Assembly: GCA_003518205.1 (NCBI GenBank)
Contig: DOZC01000014.1
Coordinates: forward strand, 4,276-14,708
Direction: 5' to 3'
Source of the DNA: Minisyncoccota bacterium
Lineage (GTDB): Bacteria > Patescibacteriota > Microgenomatia > UBA1400 > PJMF01
Length of the DNA: 10,433 bases
Shown: in pieces, positions 7,310 to 10,433 of the stretch
Position numbering within the stretch: position 1 is the stretch's first letter
Layout of the letters: each line of letters opens with the position of its first letter
Notes under the pieces: generated by a model
The model's database searches: none
Told to the model about the DNA's origin: nothing
What the model saw: only the letters and a program-made list of their open reading frames with translations
Position numbers and translations under genes: made by a program

Positions 7310-8230
7310 ATGTCGTTTTCTACAGCCACCTCACCCTCTGTTCTATCTCCCGCTTCAGTTTTAACTGGTGGCACCCACAGCGATCTTGTGCTGCAAAACT
7401 TTCTCCCTGAAACCTGGCTATCACAACTGCATTTACCTGCACCAGATTCGCACAAAGGTCAGAATGGCAAACTCCTGATTATTGGCGGATCAAATTTATT
7501 CCATGCCGCCAGCAAGTGGAGTCTGGATATTGCCAGTAAGTTTGTGGATATGGTGTTTTATGCTTCAACACCTAGTAATAATGAGTTGGTGAAACAAGCC
7601 AAGGGTGAGTTTTGGAATGGCTTGGTAATTTCTACCGCTCAAATTCCAGAATATTTGACCGAAGCTGATGTGATTTTAATTGGTCCGGGCATGGAACGAA
7701 CCGAAGCCACGGCCGAATTGGTCAACCATTTGCTCAAAACCTATCCCACCAAAAAATGGGTGGTAGATGCTGGGGCGTTGCAAATGGCCAAAGCCAGTCT
7801 TTTCACTGAAAGCATGATTTTGACCCCCCATTCTCAGGAATTGGTTAAATTAGCGGAACAATTTTTTAAAACTACTGGCTCTGATACTGACGCTATGTTT
7901 TTAACCCGGCTAGCCACCCTCACTTCCGCCACCATACTCTACAAGGGTCAAGTCGACCAAGTGCTCCACCAAGGCAAATTATGGCAAATTACCGGCGGCA
8001 ATCCAGGCATGACCAAAGGCGGTACTGGCGATGTTTTGGCTGGGCTCGTGGCAGCTCTTTACTGCAATCATGAGGCTCTTATCGCTTGTCTCATCGGCAG
8101 TTATGCCAATAAGCTGGGGGGTGACAAACTTCATCAAACAGTCGGGCCATTTTTCAATGCCAGCGATTTGGTCGCAACCGTCCCCGAAACACTTTGGGCT
8201 GCTTACAACCAAGCTGTCGGCGCGCTTTAA
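7310..8230 (+). CDS. nnrD: ADP/ATP-dependent NAD(P)H-hydrate dehydratase (YjeF C-terminal/ribokinase-like)
   Basis: Metabolite-repair enzyme that dehydrates the damaged S-form hydrates of NADH and NADPH using a nucleotide. The 306-residue protein has the ribokinase-like fold of the YjeF C-terminal family. Motifs in order are HKGQNGKLLIIGGSNLFH (48-65), VILIGPGME (121-129), WVVDAGAL (150-157), ILTPHSQEL (170-178), ATILYKGQVD (207-216) and the signature GGNPGMTKGGTGDVLAGL (229-246), with D241 the expected catalytic base. FFNASDL (281-287) closes the domain. About 45 N-terminal residues precede the fold, but no YjeF N-terminal epimerase domain is fused, so a separate NnrE would be needed for the R-form and none is in this window. 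The gene follows the DUF5654 gene by nine bases. Its TAA overlaps the convergent recF stop by four bases. The family call is solid; the preferred nucleotide cannot be read from sequence. Confidence 0.9.
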   Translation: MSFSTATSPSVLSPASVLTGGTHSDLVLQNFLPETWLSQLHLPAPDSHKGQNGKLLIIGGSNLFHAASKWSLDIASKFVDMVFYASTPSNNELVKQAKGEFWNGLVISTAQIPEYLTEADVILIGPGMERTEATAELVNHLLKTYPTKKWVVDAGALQMAKASLFTESMILTPHSQELVKLAEQFFKTTGSDTDAMFLTRLATLTSATILYKGQVDQVLHQGKLWQITGGNPGMTKGGTGDVLAGLVAALYCNHEALIACLIGSYANKLGGDKLHQTVGPFFNASDLVATVPETLWAAYNQAVGAL

Positions 8231-9309
8231 AGTCGATACTCTACCAAATCTGGCACCTGGGTTTTGATTTCTGGCAAAATCTCAGCCTCCGCTGTAGTCA
8301 AAACTGATTGATATTTTTTTAACCAGCCCAATACTACAGCTCGACTTTGACTATCTAATTCCGACATCACATCATCCAACAACAACACTGGGGCTTGAGC
8401 TAGTTTGGTTTCGGCAAACAATAACTCTCCTAATTTCAGCCACAACACTGCTAAGCGCTGTTGGCCTCTGGAACCATAAGCAGATAGTGCCAATGCCTCA
8501 GTGGCTAATTCTCCAGTTAAATGCATTTGACTCCCTGGAAAATGCACTACAAAGTCGTCTTTGTGGGGTCCAATCAAACTGTGACCCACTAGAATTTCTT
8601 TTTCGAGGTGATCGTTGAGATGTTGTTCGCTAATAATTGAGGGTTCATAGCGAACTCCCAACTCCAAAGCAAAACCAATTTGATTCAAAAACGCCAAAAA
8701 ATCCCGTCGCTTCAGCTGAATCACCTCTCCATGCTTCCAGAGCAACTGGTTCCAATAGGTCAAAGTAGTTTGAGGTTGACGACCTTCTTGAATTAGTTGT
8801 AATAATCGATTTCGAGTTTTGAGGGCTTTTTCATATTGAGTCAAAGCCTCGGCATAACTGAAGTCAACTCCGCTTAAAGCCAAATCCAAATATTCTCGCC
8901 GTCTGGCTGGAGAGCCCTCGATCAATCGCAAATCCTCTGGTCGAAAGACTACCACTGCCAAGTTACCCAAAAAATCAGCTTTGCGCCGACGAACTCCATT
9001 GACACTAAATAACCGCGACTGAGTTCGTTGGCCCTGAACTAGCCCTCGGGTTAAAAGTAGTTCCAAACTCAAAACTTCCCCATCGGTTTCAATTTCGCCA
9101 GAGATTCGCCCCAGTTCCTGTCCCAACCGAATCACTTCGGCAATTTTTCCTGCCCGAAAACTTTGGGCTGTGCCCAACAATGCCACAGCCTCCAGCAGGG
9201 TGGTTTTTCCTGAGCCGTTAGCCCCCACAATCACGGTCACTCTCCCAAATTGCCAGCTTTTGGCTGAAAAATTTCGCACTTGGTGAACACTGAGGCGGCG
9301 AATTTGCAT
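8227..9309 (-). CDS. recF: DNA replication and repair protein RecF
   Basis: SMC-like ATPase that helps load RecA at single-strand gaps with RecO and RecR. It is 360 residues, typical for the family. The N-terminus has VRNFSAKSWQFGRVTVIVGA followed by the Walker A loop GANGSGKT (29-36). FRPEDLRLIEGSPARRREYL (122-141) is a hallmark RecF stretch. LIGPHKDDFVVHF (245-257) is also characteristic. The ABC signature region is SAYGSRGQQRLAVL (275-288), followed by Walker B and D-loop VLLLDDVMSELDS (308-320). The C-terminus EAEILPEIKTQVPDLVEYRL replaces the usual short H-loop tail but keeps a TTAE start. It starts at ATG 9309 without a Shine-Dalgarno sequence. In many bacteria recF sits with dnaA, dnaN and gyrB; none of these is here and I find no DnaA boxes upstream, so this does not mark an origin. 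The gene converges on the dehydratase gene. Confidence 0.95.
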   Translation of the reverse strand: MQIRRLSVHQVRNFSAKSWQFGRVTVIVGANGSGKTTLLEAVALLGTAQSFRAGKIAEVIRLGQELGRISGEIETDGEVLSLELLLTRGLVQGQRTQSRLFSVNGVRRRKADFLGNLAVVVFRPEDLRLIEGSPARRREYLDLALSGVDFSYAEALTQYEKALKTRNRLLQLIQEGRQPQTTLTYWNQLLWKHGEVIQLKRRDFLAFLNQIGFALELGVRYEPSIISEQHLNDHLEKEILVGHSLIGPHKDDFVVHFPGSQMHLTGELATEALALSAYGSRGQQRLAVLWLKLGELLFAETKLAQAPVLLLDDVMSELDSQSRAVVLGWLKKYQSVLTTAEAEILPEIKTQVPDLVEYRL

Positions 9310-9328
9310 AAATTGTCAAATTTTTACT

Positions 9329-9342
9329 GCCGCTTCGGCGGC
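9329..9342. repeat. Perfect hairpin with UUCG-type loop between recF and the plus-strand cluster
   Basis: gccgc ttcg gcggc forms a perfect five-base-pair GC stem closed by a TTCG loop on the plus strand (CGAA on the minus strand). No T-run follows it on either strand, so it is not a standard intrinsic terminator. It would lie in the recF leader RNA, about 20 bases before the ATG, or act as a DNA site between the two divergent promoters. Confidence 0.55.
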
Positions 9343-9364
9343 CAAACTCAGCAACTAATCTCGC

Positions 9365-9394
9365 TTGTCAAAGCTGGTCGCTCCAGACTATACT
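9365..9394 (+). promoter_or_regulatory. Sigma70-type promoter for the pilin-like membrane protein cluster
   Basis: TTGTCA (9365-9370) and TATACT (9389-9394) each differ from consensus by one base, with 18-base spacing; a second TATACT overlaps at 9394-9399. The next in-frame ATG is at 9413, leaving a short leader. This favours 9413 as the start of the next gene rather than the TTG at 9365, which is part of the -35 box. Confidence 0.65.
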
Positions 9395-9412
9395 ATACTT
9401 GGGTTTAAGTGT

Positions 9413-9787
9413 ATGACAACTTTTTTACTCACTCCACTTTTAGCTGCCGGCGGCACTCCGGCTCCTGCTGGCAATGGCTCCGGGGCTGGAGGCGTTGATC
9501 TAACTAGTTTTTTGGTGCTCAGAAATGGAGCCAAAGTCAGCGATGTCTTTAAAACTCCCGCTAGCATGATGAATTTAATCATCAGCAATCTTTTTGTGGC
9601 CGCCGGTCTGTTTGTGTTTGTGACTCTCATCATGGCCGGATTTAAGTTTTTAACCCACGAAGCCAAAGGCATGGAGGAGGCCAAAACCCTCCTGACTAAT
9701 GCCGGCTTGGGTTTTGCCCTGATGTTTACAGCTTATTGGATCGTCCAGATTATGCAATATTTAACCGGCATGAAGCTTTTGTTTTAA
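9413..9787 (+). CDS. VirB2/TrbC-like (pilin-like) two-helix membrane protein
   Basis: A 124-residue protein starting at ATG 9413, just after a good promoter. A short hydrophobic N-terminus (MTTFLLTPLLAAGG) is followed by a Gly/Ala/Pro-rich flexible stretch (12-27), a polar segment, and two long hydrophobic helices: about 53-79 (IISNLFVAAGLFVFVTLIM, then AGFKFL) and about 95-116 (AGLGFALMFTAYWIVQIM). The loop between them, THEAKGMEEAKTLLTN, is charged and helical. This order, with AGFKFLT at the end of the first helix, is what I know from the short TrbC/VirB2-type pilin-like proteins common in Patescibacteria, so type IV secretion or a pilus-like structure is the best guess. The N-terminus may be a signal peptide, but the cleavage site is unclear. 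It resembles the next gene in layout, suggesting tandem paralogues. Function is inferred from topology, not from a catalytic motif. Confidence 0.68.
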   Translation: MTTFLLTPLLAAGGTPAPAGNGSGAGGVDLTSFLVLRNGAKVSDVFKTPASMMNLIISNLFVAAGLFVFVTLIMAGFKFLTHEAKGMEEAKTLLTNAGLGFALMFTAYWIVQIMQYLTGMKLLF

Positions 9788-9796
9788 TTTTTGCGT

Positions 9797-9802
9797 TATA
9801 AT
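9797..9802 (+). promoter_or_regulatory. Consensus -10 element before the second pilin-like gene
   Basis: A perfect TATAAT sits 27 bases before the ATG at 9830, in the gap after the previous stop. No convincing -35 box is found at 16-18 bases upstream (sequences such as gctttt), so strength is uncertain. It suggests that the second gene can be transcribed separately and argues against the TTG start at 9791, which lies upstream of it. Confidence 0.45.
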
Positions 9803-9829
9803 CATTTCTTGAAACCAACACCAATTATC

Positions 9830-10288
9830 ATGCGACCAATTTTTAACTCATTGACACGATTTCCACTTCAATTAATTGTAGTTGGTTTGTTTTTGATAGT
9901 TCTTGGTCTCACAACAACCAGCAGTGTCTCAGCTCAAGCCGACATTTTTGGTATCATCGAAAAACCCGCCGGCGTGGCGGCTTATGATGCTCAACTTGGT
10001 GCATCTAATGGGTTGGGACTTATGATATTTTTTTCTAACGGCATTCGTCTCATCACTATCGTGGCCGGACTTTGGACTTTTGTGAATTTTATTCTGGCTG
10101 GCTTTACTTATATTACGGCATCCGGTGATAGTAGTGCCACTAAAAAAGTTTATGACAAAATCACCATGAGTGTGGTAGGACTAGCGATAATTGTCGCCTC
10201 CTACACTCTGGCTGGCATGGTGAGTCTGTTGTTATTTGGCGATGCGACCTTTATTTTGCAGCCAGCGCTAACCGGAATTGTGCCCTAA
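9830..10288 (+). CDS. Exported VirB2/TrbC-like two-helix membrane protein
   Basis: A 152-residue protein from ATG 9830. It opens with a clear signal peptide: basic start MRPIFNSLTR, hydrophobic core LQLIVVGLFLIVLGL (13-27), and a likely signal peptidase site after SVSA (35). The mature part (QADIFGIIEKPAGVAAYDAQ onward) has a short soluble segment and two hydrophobic helices: about 69-95 (NGIRLITIVAGLWTFVNFIL) and about 112-136 (TMSVVGLAIIVASYTLAGMV). They are joined by AGFTYITASGDSSATKKVYD, whose beginning mirrors AGFKFLTHEAKG in the previous gene. This is the usual plan of VirB2/TrbC-like pilin subunits and of many Patescibacteria membrane proteins. It follows the upstream paralogue by 42 bases and has its own -10-like box. 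Assignment to a secretion or pilus system is inference. Confidence 0.68.
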   Translation: MRPIFNSLTRFPLQLIVVGLFLIVLGLTTTSSVSAQADIFGIIEKPAGVAAYDAQLGASNGLGLMIFFSNGIRLITIVAGLWTFVNFILAGFTYITASGDSSATKKVYDKITMSVVGLAIIVASYTLAGMVSLLLFGDATFILQPALTGIVP

Positions 10289-10294
10289 ATCAAT

Positions 10295-10433
10295 ATGTCT
10301 TTATTTTTTAACCGCAAATTTAAGAGTCTGCCGTTTTTTTCGGTTCTTTTAGCTGGTGGCGTTGATACACCAAATCGAATTCCACTCGGAAAAATTTTCC
10401 CCGTAACTGATGCCTATAGTAAAGACTCCGATA
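10295..10433 (+). CDS. Third gene of the membrane-protein cluster (partial, runs off right edge)
   Basis: An ATG at 10295, six bases after the previous stop, opens a frame that stays open to the window edge (46 codons). It begins MSLFFNRKFKSLPFFSVLLA, a basic then hydrophobic N-terminus that could be a signal peptide or anchor, followed by GGVDTPNRIPLGKIFPVTDA. The tight spacing and similar N-terminus suggest that it belongs with the two pilin-like genes upstream. The helical core that would confirm this lies beyond the window. Confidence 0.6.
   Translation, partial: MSLFFNRKFKSLPFFSVLLAGGVDTPNRIPLGKIFPVTDAYSKDSD

Noticed and set aside
7979-8267. Open frames on both strands overlapping the end of the dehydratase gene.
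   Set aside because: They overlap the conserved GTGD signature region of the dehydratase and have low-plausibility sequence.
9329-9342. GC-rich hairpin considered as an intrinsic terminator.
   Set aside because: No T-run follows it on either strand; the T-rich stretch lies on the wrong side.
9310-9412. Possible replication origin beside recF.
   Set aside because: No DnaA-box-like sequences, no AT-rich unwinding element and no dnaA or dnaN nearby.
9388-9684. Minus-strand open frame of 98 codons opposite the first pilin-like gene.
   Set aside because: The plus-strand frame has a promoter, membrane helices and a matching paralogue next door; the minus frame has none of these.

Overview
The window looks like a piece of a small, gene-dense bacterial chromosome, most likely from the Candidate Phyla Radiation (Patescibacteria; a Microgenomates-like lineage is my best guess). 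This is inferred from the gene mix: an ATP-dependent, archaeal-style DNA ligase, a DUF5654 membrane protein, a degenerate membrane-anchored GH3 protein, and tandem VirB2/TrbC-like two-helix membrane proteins beside a lone recF. Short or overlapping intergenic spaces and the near absence of Shine-Dalgarno sequences fit this too. TGA is used as a stop (fic and pth end in TGA), so this is not a lineage that reads TGA as glycine. I see no rRNA, tRNA, CRISPR array or insertion sequence.

Layout. Bases 1-6880 are read on the minus strand, in this transcription order: a small frameshifted gene (6612-6880), fic (5382-6488), ATP-dependent DNA ligase (3391-5364), peptidyl-tRNA hydrolase (pth, 2776-3354), an MFS-type transporter (1550-2779), a 100-residue unknown protein (1235-1537), and a GH3-like protein that runs off the left edge (1-1223). 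From fic onwards the gaps are 0 to about 40 bases, and pth and the transporter share an ATGA stop/start overlap, so fic to the GH3 gene is probably one operon. Bases 6881-6961 are a divergent intergenic region. On the plus strand follow a DUF5654 protein (6962-7300) and, 9 bases later, an NAD(P)H-hydrate dehydratase (7310-8230). recF (8227-9309, minus) converges on the latter; their two stop codons share one TTAA. Bases 9310-9412 hold a strong hairpin and a good sigma70-type promoter. They lead into at least three short plus-strand genes for membrane or exported proteins (9413-9787, 9830-10288, 10295 to the edge).

Function. The minus-strand operon mixes DNA sealing (ligase), translation rescue (pth), protein AMPylation or a related modification (Fic), transport and a cell-envelope protein: housekeeping plus lineage-specific parts rather than one pathway. 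The DUF5654/dehydratase pair combines an unknown membrane protein with metabolite repair. The right-hand cluster resembles the pilin-like subunits of type IV secretion/conjugation-type systems.

The points most worth a second look are the small gene broken at a run of eight C/G bases, the GH3 protein that appears to have lost its general acid/base loop, the Fic-ligase gene pair, and the tandem pilin-like cluster with its own promoters.
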